Assembly: GCA_020434645.1 (NCBI GenBank)
Contig: JAGRAK010000139.1
Coordinates: 1 to 5,644, forward strand
Direction of reading: 5' to 3'
Length of the DNA: 5,644 bases
Source of the DNA: Bdellovibrionales bacterium
GTDB lineage: Bacteria; Bdellovibrionota; Bdellovibrionia; Bdellovibrionales; UBA1609
Part shown: positions 1-5,644 of the stretch, piece after piece
Layout of the letters: every line of letters starts with the position of its first letter
Numbering within the stretch: the stretch's first letter is position 1
The notes under the pieces: generated by a model
What the model saw: the letters and a program-made list of their open reading frames with translations, nothing else
What the model was told of the DNA's origin: nothing
Databases searched by the model: none
Position numbers and translations under genes: made by a program

Positions 1-380
1 AGAACGCGATAACCTTTTTCACCTAGACATTGATTCACATAGTTTCGTTTTAATTGATCGGGGCTAATGGCTCCGCCGGCAGCGCCACCGGCGCCACCAA
101 CAGCAGCACCTTGAGCGGCACCTCTTGCGACATTACCGGTAAATAATCCACTGACGGCACCCATAGCGCCTCCAATGATAGCTCCTGCTCCGGCACCTTT
201 TGTGATTTGCTTTCCTTTAGAAGATTTTAAATAAGTTTCGGCGTCACTCATGCACATATCAATAGCCGCTTGCGCAGCTTGGGGATTTTTTTTGTAGGTT
301 TCATTTGGGTAAAGTTTGGGGCTTGAGGCGCAGCCTGTAATAAAAATGATTGTGAATGATATGGCAATAAGTGCTTTCAT
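1..380 (-). CDS. Glycine-zipper lipoprotein, 3' end cut by window edge
   Basis: Starting at the ATG whose complement is at 378-380, the minus strand is open to the window edge for 126 codons. Residues 1-16 form a short lipoprotein signal peptide ending in the lipobox I-T-G with acylated Cys17, followed by Ala, which is compatible with sorting to the outer membrane. A hydrophilic linker (about 18-58) contains Cys43. Residues 62-104 are a glycine zipper, with Gly/Ala at regular spacing (GAGAGAIIGGAMGAVSG and onward), of the kind found in Omp-type glycine-zipper lipoproteins. The last visible residues, NQCLGEKGYRV, resemble the family C-terminus, so probably only a few codons lie outside the window. 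Cys43 and Cys118 could pair. Family members are small envelope proteins thought to insert into or associate with membranes; a specific role cannot be given. No strong ribosome binding site precedes the ATG. The gene is divergent from the M14 peptidase gene. Confidence 0.85.
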   Translation of the reverse strand, partial: MKALIAISFTIIFITGCASSPKLYPNETYKKNPQAAQAAIDMCMSDAETYLKSSKGKQITKGAGAGAIIGGAMGAVSGLFTGNVARGAAQGAAVGGAGGAAGGAISPDQLKRNYVNQCLGEKGYRV

Positions 381-423
381 AGGACTTATTGTGGCGTATT
401 TTTACCAAATGGTCTACGGGCTG

Positions 424-435
424 CGACTTAAGTCG
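424..435. promoter_or_regulatory. Perfect 12-bp palindrome, possible operator
   Basis: CGACTTAAGTCG equals its own reverse complement. It lies between two divergent genes, 43 bp upstream of the lipoprotein start and 64 bp upstream of the peptidase start. With no spacer it cannot make a stable RNA hairpin, so a dimeric DNA-binding protein is the more natural reader. The half-site GTCGAGT (432-438) occurs again at 448-454. No convincing -10/-35 pair was found nearby. The operator role is inferred. Confidence 0.35.
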
Positions 436-464
436 AGTAATTGCCGTGTCGAGTTGCTCACGTA

Positions 465-476
465 TTGAGGCCTCAA
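465..476. promoter_or_regulatory. Second perfect 12-bp palindrome in the divergent region
   Basis: TTGAGGCCTCAA is a perfect palindrome ending 23 bp before the peptidase ATG. Its centre is 41 bp, about four helical turns, from the centre of the palindrome at 424-435, so both would face the same side of the DNA. The two sequences differ, so they would not obviously bind the same protein. The close position suggests control of the peptidase gene; this is inference. Confidence 0.35.
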
Positions 477-499
477 CTTATTGCGGGCACGCTTTATGA

Positions 500-1420
500 A
501 TGAAAATAAAAATTTTATTAATGAGTCTAATAGTGTTTTCTTTTCAATTCGGTCGTGCTGAGTCAGTGGGCGCGTTTTCTCCTAAAAAGCAGTATAAAGA
601 TGTTGTTCAGTATCTACAAAATTTAGAAAAGAAATATCCTCAAGTTGCAGAGGTTTTTATATTGGGTGACTCTGATTCAGGAGAGCAAATTCTTGGAATT
701 CGCATCGGAACATCGGGTATTGAAAATTTGGTAGTCGGCACTCATCATGGAAACGAATATGGGTCTACCGAAGTGGCGCTGGCGTTTGCAGGTGATCTTG
801 CCGCAAATCCAATTGTTGGTCAGATTGTCTATGTGGTTCCGGTGCTCAATATTAGCGGATACAATGCGGGGTTGCGGTCAGAACAAAATTATGCCGGTCG
901 AAAATTTGATCCTAACCGTGATTACATCGGGCCATGTAAAGAAAAAAGCATTTACGGTGATTCATTTAATTTAAAAAGTACAACCGCTCTTGCTGCATTT
1001 TTAAAACATACGAATATTATAAATTCAGCAACTCTTCATACATATCACCCTGGAGTTTTGTACCCATGGGGACTATCAACTAATGATTTAGATACCGGGT
1101 ACAATGATTTATTTATAGAGCTGGGGCAAGCGGCGACGACTTATTCGAAATACACTGTGGGAAATAGTACCGATATTTTGTATCCTGCAGAAGGCACTTA
1201 TGAAGATTATGCGTTTTGGCAGCACGGCATTTGGTCAATGCTTTTTGAGTTGGGCTACACACACTCTCCAAGTGACAATCAGATTCGTGATATGGTTGCG
1301 GTGAATGTCCCAGGAATTCGCAAAATGTTTGAAATTGCACCGACCGTGCGAGCGCCTCGACATCATTTTTCAGGAGCCTGCACCCGCGCGAGTATATTGT
1401 TAGATCGCCATGATGAATAA
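500..1420 (+). CDS. Secreted zinc carboxypeptidase, peptidase family M14
   Basis: This 306-residue protein has a Sec signal peptide (hydrophobic 4-18, likely cleavage after Ala20 in GRA-ES) followed almost at once by the catalytic domain from about residue 32, so there is no propeptide. The M14 active site is complete: zinc ligands His83 and Glu86 (HGNE in VGTHHGNEYGS) and His180 (LHTYHPGVLYPWG); Asn139-Arg140 in FDPNRDY for binding the substrate carboxylate; and general base Glu250 in MLFELG. Tyr228 lies exactly 22 residues before Glu250, matching Tyr248 and Glu270 of carboxypeptidase A. The only two cysteines of the protein, Cys146 and Cys294, may form a disulfide. The enzyme should remove C-terminal residues from peptides in the periplasm or outside the cell; a peptidoglycan peptide substrate is also possible. 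The ATG at 500 is chosen because it begins the signal peptide; no clear Shine-Dalgarno sequence precedes it. The neighbouring genes on both sides are on the opposite strand, so it is transcribed alone. Confidence 0.93.
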   Translation: MKIKILLMSLIVFSFQFGRAESVGAFSPKKQYKDVVQYLQNLEKKYPQVAEVFILGDSDSGEQILGIRIGTSGIENLVVGTHHGNEYGSTEVALAFAGDLAANPIVGQIVYVVPVLNISGYNAGLRSEQNYAGRKFDPNRDYIGPCKEKSIYGDSFNLKSTTALAAFLKHTNIINSATLHTYHPGVLYPWGLSTNDLDTGYNDLFIELGQAATTYSKYTVGNSTDILYPAEGTYEDYAFWQHGIWSMLFELGYTHSPSDNQIRDMVAVNVPGIRKMFEIAPTVRAPRHHFSGACTRASILLDRHDE

Positions 1421-1422
1421 AC

Positions 1423-1445
1423 GGTGCCGCTTCTTCGGCGGTACC
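1423..1445. terminator. GC-rich hairpin between convergent genes, probable terminator
   Basis: GGTGCCGC at 1423-1430 pairs with GCGGTACC at 1438-1445 (eight pairs, one of them G-T) around a 7-nt loop. It begins two bases after the peptidase stop codon. Read on the plus strand it is not followed by a T tract. Read on the minus strand it is followed by GTTTATT, so it fits better as a weak intrinsic terminator for the gene ending at 1475. It could serve both convergent transcripts. Confidence 0.45.
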
Positions 1446-1474
1446 CGGCCAAGCTGACCTTCAGTGTCTCGGAT

Positions 1475-2104
1475 TTATTCGAGTAGAGAGTCAGTTGATG
1501 TTTCTTGTCCTAGGGCATGAGTGGTGTGAGTTTTTCGGATAATTTTTTCGCTTATTGTGCCGGGCGATGTTTTGATAGCCCAAGAGCCCTCTCCGACAAT
1601 TTTTAATTCGCCAGTCGGTCGTTTTGAGTGAATCGAGTAGTGGGCGATAATGACATCATTTTCATTTGGCTCAGAAGATGAAGAAACGCTATCGAGATTA
1701 AATTTTTGACCGTAACTTTCAACAGCCGCAGCCTTCATGCGAAGTGGGTTTTTTGAATTCGTCTCCCACATATTATTTGTAATTTTGCCTGTAGAAAAAG
1801 TTTTACCATCAGATGTTTTTACAAAAGTGAGTTCTGCGACATCACTTTCTGGTGCACGTTCGTCTGAGTGACACTGTATATGAAGGGTGTAGCTCCAGCG
1901 ACTGCATTTCATATAGCAGCTTTCTCGTTCAAACTTGTGTTTTTCATTATCAGCATAGGCTTCGCATAGGCTTTGCGCTCCAAAAGCTTGGTCGAGTGTC
2001 TGCCACTCGGAGCTTTCAACAATAGCCAAGACTGAAGTGGAGTATATGGTCAGGACCAAAGAGACTAGGGGGAGTGTTATTTGGGTTATTTTATTATTTT
2101 TCAT
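1475..2104 (-). CDS. Secreted protein of unknown function with four cysteines
   Basis: I do not recognise this 209-residue protein. The start at 2104 is chosen because it gives a classic signal peptide: basic MKNNK, a hydrophobic core at about 8-24 and a VLA cleavage site after Ala27. The frame stays open upstream to an ATG at 2206, but the extra 34 residues (MRHRLKLSHN...) are charged and would bury the signal. The mature part of about 182 residues holds Cys47, Cys63, Cys67 and Cys78 in its first third (a CYMKC pair among them), which could form two disulfides. A low-complexity Ser/Glu/Asn stretch (about 139-150, SVSSSSEPNEND) follows, then a segment with alternating hydrophobic residues (151-190) suggesting beta structure. 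There are no further membrane segments and no catalytic motif that I can identify. A periplasmic or extracellular location is inferred. The gene converges with the peptidase gene and diverges from the giant Calx-beta gene. Confidence 0.72.
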   Translation of the reverse strand: MKNNKITQITLPLVSLVLTIYSTSVLAIVESSEWQTLDQAFGAQSLCEAYADNEKHKFERESCYMKCSRWSYTLHIQCHSDERAPESDVAELTFVKTSDGKTFSTGKITNNMWETNSKNPLRMKAAAVESYGQKFNLDSVSSSSEPNENDVIIAHYSIHSKRPTGELKIVGEGSWAIKTSPGTISEKIIRKTHTTHALGQETSTDSLLE

Positions 2105-2134
2105 GATTTTAAGGCTACATGAAAAGGCGCATGT

Positions 2135-2146
2135 CACCAATTGGTG
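2135..2146. promoter_or_regulatory. Perfect 12-bp palindrome with overlapping TTGG/CCAA half-sites
   Basis: CACCAATTGGTG is its own reverse complement. It overlaps a second inverted repeat, TTGG-TG-CCAA at 2141-2150. The site lies 30 bp upstream of the chosen start of the unknown secreted protein, where a repressor could block transcription or early elongation. Its role is inferred from symmetry and position only. Confidence 0.35.
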
Positions 2147-2227
2147 CCAAGCACTTTTTCTGCGCGCGTCATTCATATTGTGACTCAACTTAAGACGGTG
2201 TCTCATGTTGATACGGTTTTATGAAAA

Positions 2228-2236
2228 AATATAGCA
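2228..2236 (-). promoter_or_regulatory. Possible extended -10 promoter for the unknown secreted protein
   Basis: On the minus strand this reads TGCTATATT: a TATATT hexamer one base off the sigma-70 consensus, with the TG of an extended -10 element just upstream. No good -35 hexamer stands 16-18 bp further up. Transcription from here would begin near 2221 and give a leader of about 117 nt before the start at 2104, with the palindrome at 2135-2146 inside it. Confidence 0.3.
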
Positions 2237-2352
2237 AATATCATGGCTCATATTGCGAAACTAAAAAGGTTCTTCTTGCACAATTATTTTTTTCAACAAA
2301 ATTAGGTTAACCCCTTAAATCAATTAGTATATCTGCCGATACATTTATTAGT

Positions 2353-5300
2353 ATGGCAGGACGTATTTTGAATAAAATCTTTATTAGATTTATGGCCTTG
2401 GGTGCGCAAGTCTTGCGCGCGAGAGGCGTGCGCGCGCTGCCTGCGTTTATCGCGCTTATTTCTTCAATCACTTATCTTACAAGTTGTACTTTAGAAACCT
2501 CAATTGAGAGATTAAATCCAGGAGCGGCTCTGCCACATATTTTAATTTCAGACGCAACGGTGGTTGAAAATGGTGGGGCGCAAAACTTCACCGTGTCACT
2601 TTCTAAGCCGTGGTCAAAAGATGTTGAAGTGAGTTACGTTTCAAGTGCTCTTACGGCTGATGATACGACTGATTACACAACTTTAAGCGGAACACTTACG
2701 ATTTTATCAGGGGCTACGGTGGGTGTGATTCCGGTAACTCCATTTGATGATGGTTGGTATGAGGGAGATGAAAATTTTGAAATTATTTTCTCAAGTCCCG
2801 CTAATGCAAAGCTAGGTACACTTAAAGCCACAATCTCAATCACAGATGATGAAACACCTCCTACGATTCAATTTGTAACCGCGGCAGACAGCCTGCTTGA
2901 AAATGGCGGCAATCGCGACATTTTACTTAGCTTAAGTGGCCCAGCACAAGCTCCTGTTAGTTTTGATTATGCTGTGACGGGAGGATCTGCGACAGGCGGT
3001 GGAGTTGACTACACTTTTGCTACTCCTGGGAGTTTAGTTTTCGCTAGTGGAGTGGTCAGTCAAACTTTAAATTTAGTTATTGATGACGACAGTGTTTATG
3101 AAGGGGATGAAACCGTTGTTATTGGGATTTCAAATCCGTCAGCTAATGCAACAATTGGTTTAACTCCAAGTCACACATTTACAATTTTAGAAAATGAACC
3201 GCCGCCGACTGTGCAGTTTGCGCTGGCTTCAAGTAATGCGGCAGAAAGTGTGACGCCAAATAATATCGTGGTGAATTTAAATACTGCAGTGTCAACGGCA
3301 GTGACTGTGGATTATGTTTTAAATGGTGGAGGCACAGCGATTGCTGGCGATTACACATTCACACCGGGCACATTTACCTTTGCTCCAGGGGAGTTATCAA
3401 AAACAATTTCTTTAGGTCTTATTGATGACAATATAAGTGAAGCTGATGAGACCGTTATTTTAGATATTCAAAATGTAGGTGGTGTGGCGATACTTGGCAC
3501 AACCACTCAGCATACATTTACGATTAATGATAATGATGGTTTACCTGATATTAATTTTAGCAGTGCTACATCAAGTGTTTCAGAAGATGTTGCGGGCGCC
3601 ACTCACAGTGTGGTGGTGACGCTAACAAATCCGTCAAGTACGGCCATTACCGTAGATTATGCCTTTGCAAACGGCACGGCAACAAATGGTTCAGATTATA
3701 CTGGCATTGATGGCACATTGAATTTTCCGGCGCTTTCAACATCTGCCACAATTACTTTTGGTATTACAGATGATGGTATATATGAGGCCGATGAAGATCT
3801 GACTTTAACGCTTTCAAATAACTCAGTGAACTCTGATTTAGGTGCAACTTTAATTCACACTGCCACTATTTTAAATGATGAAGCTGTGCCAACGGTTTAT
3901 TTTGCATCAAGCCTTGGTTCAAGTGCTGAGGGTGTGGGTTCAGCAAGTCTGACAGTTAATTTATCAGGACCACTTTCAGTGGCCTCAACGGTTCAATATG
4001 CAACTAGTGACGGCAGTGCTGAAAATGCCGGCACACCTGTTGATTACACGGCCACAAGTGGCACTTTAACATTTGCAGCAGGTAGTACTGTTGGTTCAAT
4101 CAGTGTGCCAATCAATGACGACAACGTGAGTGAGAGTGATGAAGACTTTAATGTCACTTTAAGCTCGCCTGGTGTTGTGACTATAGGTTTTCCGTTTATT
4201 CAAACGCATACGATTAACGACAATGATGGCTTACCTGATATTAATTTTAGCAGTGCGACAGATAGCACAGCCGAGAATTTAGGGCCTGGCGCTATTGTTG
4301 TGACCTTAACAAATCCGTCAAGTTCAGCGATCACAGTTGATTATGCTTTTACTGATAATACAGCGGTGAATAGCGGAACAGATTACACAGGGGTTAATGG
4401 CAGTTTAACATTTGCCGCACTTCAGACATCCCTCACAATTACATTCACTATAAATGATGATGTGATCAGTGAAGGGCCTGAGGATTTCTCAGTTGATTTA
4501 TCAAATAATTCTGTGAATTCAGATCTGGGTGCGACGACAAATCATGTGCACACAATTAATGATGATGAACTGGCTCCGACTGTATATTTTCAAAGTTCAT
4601 CTTCAAGTGCGAATGAGGGAGATACGCCTTCTGTAGTGCTTGAGATGTCGGGCGCATCATCAAGCGCTGTGACGGTGACATTACTGCGATCAGGTACTGC
4701 GGTTTACGGTGGTGGCAATGATTATACCGATTCAGGTTTAAGTTACACAATTCCCGCCGGGCAAACCACAAAGACTATTAGTTTGTCTATTATTGACGAC
4801 ACACTCGGTGAGCCGGCAGAAACTGCTATATATGATATAGACACGGTTTCAGGCGGTGGGGTAACTGAGGGGACACCTGGGGATCATACTTTAACAATAA
4901 ATGTGTCAGATACGCCGACATTAGAGTTTGCGGCGGCGACAAGTACTGTGGCTGAAGATGTGCCAGGCTTGCAGCATAATATTATTTTAACTTTATCAAA
5001 TGCAGCAAGTGCAGATCTTACATTTACACTCGCCGATCTCGGCACAGGCTCAGCAACCGGTACGGGTACAGATTATACAGTAGTGGGTGGTACAAAAACC
5101 TTACCAGCAGGGGACACTTCATATACTTTCACAATGGCTCTAACAAATGACTTATATTATGAGGGCAGCGAAGATTTAGATCTACAGATTTCAGCTCCAA
5201 ATGTTGTGGCGACATTGGGCACTCAAGTGACACACAATGTGACCATTACCGATGACGAGACAGAGCCGACGATCTCATTTGCTTTGGCTTCATCAAGTGC

Positions 5301-5644
5301 AGATGAATCGGTCACCAGTCGTGATGTGGTGGTGAATTTGTCAGGTCTAAGTGCCTTTACAGTGACCGCGAATTACGCAACAGCCAACGGTACTGCAACC
5401 ACTGCAGGTTCAGATTACACCTCAACTTCGGGCACTCTCACACTTTTGACAGGGGTAACATCTGCGACTTTAAGCATTCCGGTGAATGATGACAATATTA
5501 GTGAGGCTGATGAAACTTTAACCTTTACTTTAAGTAGTCCGAATAACTCAACGTTACTGGCTCCATTTGTTCATACACTTACAATTGAAGACAATGACGG
5601 ACTGCCGGATGTGGATTTTGCAAGTGCCACAGGCGCAACGGATG
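2353..5644 (+). CDS. Giant Calx-beta repeat lipoprotein, N-terminal part (3' end outside window)
   Basis: From the ATG at 2353 the frame is open for 1097 codons to the window edge. The N-terminus has a hydrophobic stretch (ALPAFIALISSITYL) ending in a lipobox-like L-T-S and Cys45, then a short linker to residue 61. Nine complete Calx-beta domains of about 112-115 residues and the start of a tenth follow. Each shows family hallmarks: an early Glu, a DYT motif, a strand ending in DD-x3-E-x2-E (for example IDDDSVYEGDE, LIDDNISEADE), an LS-x-P/N strand and a closing HT-x-TI-x-D-D/N-D/E. In the Na+/Ca2+ exchanger these acidic positions bind calcium, so a calcium-stiffened rod on the cell surface is likely, perhaps an adhesin; the role is inferred. 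No cysteine other than the lipidated one is visible. The true start is uncertain: TTG 2368 has AGGA six bases upstream, ATG 2392 gives a 31-residue signal, and GTG 2428 would give a 19-residue one. No strong promoter was identified; the upstream frame is closed by a stop at 2308. Confidence 0.92.
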   Translation, partial: MAGRILNKIFIRFMALGAQVLRARGVRALPAFIALISSITYLTSCTLETSIERLNPGAALPHILISDATVVENGGAQNFTVSLSKPWSKDVEVSYVSSALTADDTTDYTTLSGTLTILSGATVGVIPVTPFDDGWYEGDENFEIIFSSPANAKLGTLKATISITDDETPPTIQFVTAADSLLENGGNRDILLSLSGPAQAPVSFDYAVTGGSATGGGVDYTFATPGSLVFASGVVSQTLNLVIDDDSVYEGDETVVIGISNPSANATIGLTPSHTFTILENEPPPTVQFALASSNAAESVTPNNIVVNLNTAVSTAVTVDYVLNGGGTAIAGDYTFTPGTFTFAPGELSKTISLGLIDDNISEADETVILDIQNVGGVAILGTTTQHTFTINDNDGLPDINFSSATSSVSEDVAGATHSVVVTLTNPSSTAITVDYAFANGTATNGSDYTGIDGTLNFPALSTSATITFGITDDGIYEADEDLTLTLSNNSVNSDLGATLIHTATILNDEAVPTVYFASSLGSSAEGVGSASLTVNLSGPLSVASTVQYATSDGSAENAGTPVDYTATSGTLTFAAGSTVGSISVPINDDNVSESDEDFNVTLSSPGVVTIGFPFIQTHTINDNDGLPDINFSSATDSTAENLGPGAIVVTLTNPSSSAITVDYAFTDNTAVNSGTDYTGVNGSLTFAALQTSLTITFTINDDVISEGPEDFSVDLSNNSVNSDLGATTNHVHTINDDELAPTVYFQSSSSSANEGDTPSVVLEMSGASSSAVTVTLLRSGTAVYGGGNDYTDSGLSYTIPAGQTTKTISLSIIDDTLGEPAETAIYDIDTVSGGGVTEGTPGDHTLTINVSDTPTLEFAAATSTVAEDVPGLQHNIILTLSNAASADLTFTLADLGTGSATGTGTDYTVVGGTKTLPAGDTSYTFTMALTNDLYYEGSEDLDLQISAPNVVATLGTQVTHNVTITDDETEPTISFALASSSADESVTSRDVVVNLSGLSAFTVTANYATANGTATTAGSDYTSTSGTLTLLTGVTSATLSIPVNDDNISEADETLTFTLSSPNNSTLLAPFVHTLTIEDNDGLPDVDFASATGATD
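2404..2437. repeat. Nested GC-rich inverted repeats in the signal-peptide coding region
   Basis: GCGCAAG (2404-2410) and CTTGCGC (2412-2418) are perfect inverted copies separated by one base. They overlap a second pair, GCGCGCG (2415-2421) and CGCGCGC (2431-2437), with a 9-nt loop. The second pair could form a strong mRNA hairpin just inside the giant gene, close to all its candidate start codons. The loop contains GAGAGGCGTG, including the possible GTG start at 2428. Confidence 0.6.
2536..5644 (+). repeat. Array of nine full Calx-beta domains plus a partial tenth
   Basis: Approximate domain limits are 1: 2536-2853; 2: 2860-3198; 3: 3205-3540; 4: 3541-3882; 5: 3889-4230; 6: 4231-4569; 7: 4576-4914; 8: 4915-5259; 9: 5266-5601; 10: from 5602. 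Domains 1 and 2 are the most divergent. Calcium-site acidic motifs are intact in most, but domain 6 has ISEGPE, domain 7 LGEPAE and domain 8 TNDLYYEGSE in place of a full DD-x3-E-x2-E. Boundaries were set at the recurring P-T-x-x-F or L-P-D-x-x-F strand and are accurate to a few residues. Confidence 0.88.
3205..5644 (+). repeat. Two-domain (A-B) super-repeat of 684-690 bp
   Basis: A-type domains (3, 5, 7, 9) begin PT-x-x-F and, except 7, end NDNDG or DNDG with no linker to the next domain. B-type domains (4, 6, 8, 10) begin LPD-x-x-F (PTLEF in 8) and, where complete, end in DDE or NDE plus a two-residue linker. Start-to-start distances are 684, 687 and 690 bp for A and 690, 684 and 687 bp for B. 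This points to growth of the gene by duplication of a pair of domains rather than single domains. Domain 8 keeps B-type strands (ATSTVAEDVPG, ILTLSN) although the junction before it has lost the DNDG-LPD form. Confidence 0.8.

Noticed and set aside
286..293. Run of eight T (A8 in the lipoprotein coding strand) as a phase-variation tract
   Set aside because: It is short, encodes ordinary Lys-Lys-Asn, and the frame is intact; slippage switching is possible but unsupported.
747..974. Plus-strand open frame of 75 codons
   Set aside because: It overlaps the M14 peptidase in another frame and has no recognisable content.
1113..1340. Minus-strand open frame of 75 codons
   Set aside because: It lies entirely antisense within the M14 peptidase gene, whose frame carries all catalytic motifs.
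2105..2206. Upstream extension of the unknown secreted protein to an ATG at 2206
   Set aside because: The added 34 residues are charged and would place the signal peptide in the interior; no ribosome binding site precedes this ATG. It is not fully excluded, since a possible promoter at 2228-2236 would leave a short leader for it.
2276..2304. TTGCAC and AAATTA as a sigma-70 promoter for the giant gene
   Set aside because: Each hexamer matches the consensus poorly (three of six or fewer), too weak to annotate in AT-rich DNA.
4556..4771. Minus-strand open frame of 71 codons
   Set aside because: It is antisense to Calx-beta domains 6 and 7; the His-rich product reflects reverse-read Asp/Asn and other codons.
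3205..5644. Tandem DNA repeat or CRISPR-like array
   Set aside because: The periodicity is in the protein: a single frame is open throughout, the units are about 340 bp, and there are no constant short repeats with unique spacers.

Overview
The window looks like a chromosome fragment of a Gram-negative bacterium of moderate to low GC. Two of its four proteins carry lipoprotein signals and the other two carry ordinary Sec signals, so everything encoded here is exported. A glycine-zipper outer-envelope lipoprotein is typical of proteobacteria and their relatives. A secreted M14 carboxypeptidase beside a very large Calx-beta surface lipoprotein, with little Shine-Dalgarno sequence before the genes, would suit a Bdellovibrio-like or other former deltaproteobacterial lineage. 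That assignment is an inference from gene content only.

Layout. The genes alternate in direction. (1) Positions 1-380, minus strand: N-terminal 126 residues of a small glycine-zipper lipoprotein, probably missing only its last few codons. (2) 381-499: divergent intergenic region with two perfect 12-bp palindromes. (3) 500-1420, plus strand: a complete secreted zinc carboxypeptidase of family M14. (4) 1421-1474: convergent intergenic region with a GC-rich hairpin. (5) 1475-2104, minus strand: a secreted protein of 209 residues that I do not recognise, with four cysteines. (6) 2105-2352: divergent intergenic region with a third 12-bp palindrome and an extended -10-like element. (7) 2353 to the window end, plus strand: the first 1097 codons of a giant lipoprotein with nine complete Calx-beta domains and the start of a tenth.

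The giant gene is the most informative part. From domain 3 onward the Calx-beta domains alternate between two types, A and B. The real repeating unit is a two-domain block of 684-690 bp (228-230 residues), repeated three and a half times before the window ends. Domain starts keep this period very exactly, and short DNA patches are almost identical between blocks while other patches differ only by synonymous changes.

All four genes point to the cell envelope or outside, but alternating strands mean that no two share an operon here. The sequence does not show a common pathway. I see no mobile element, CRISPR array, tRNA or rRNA.
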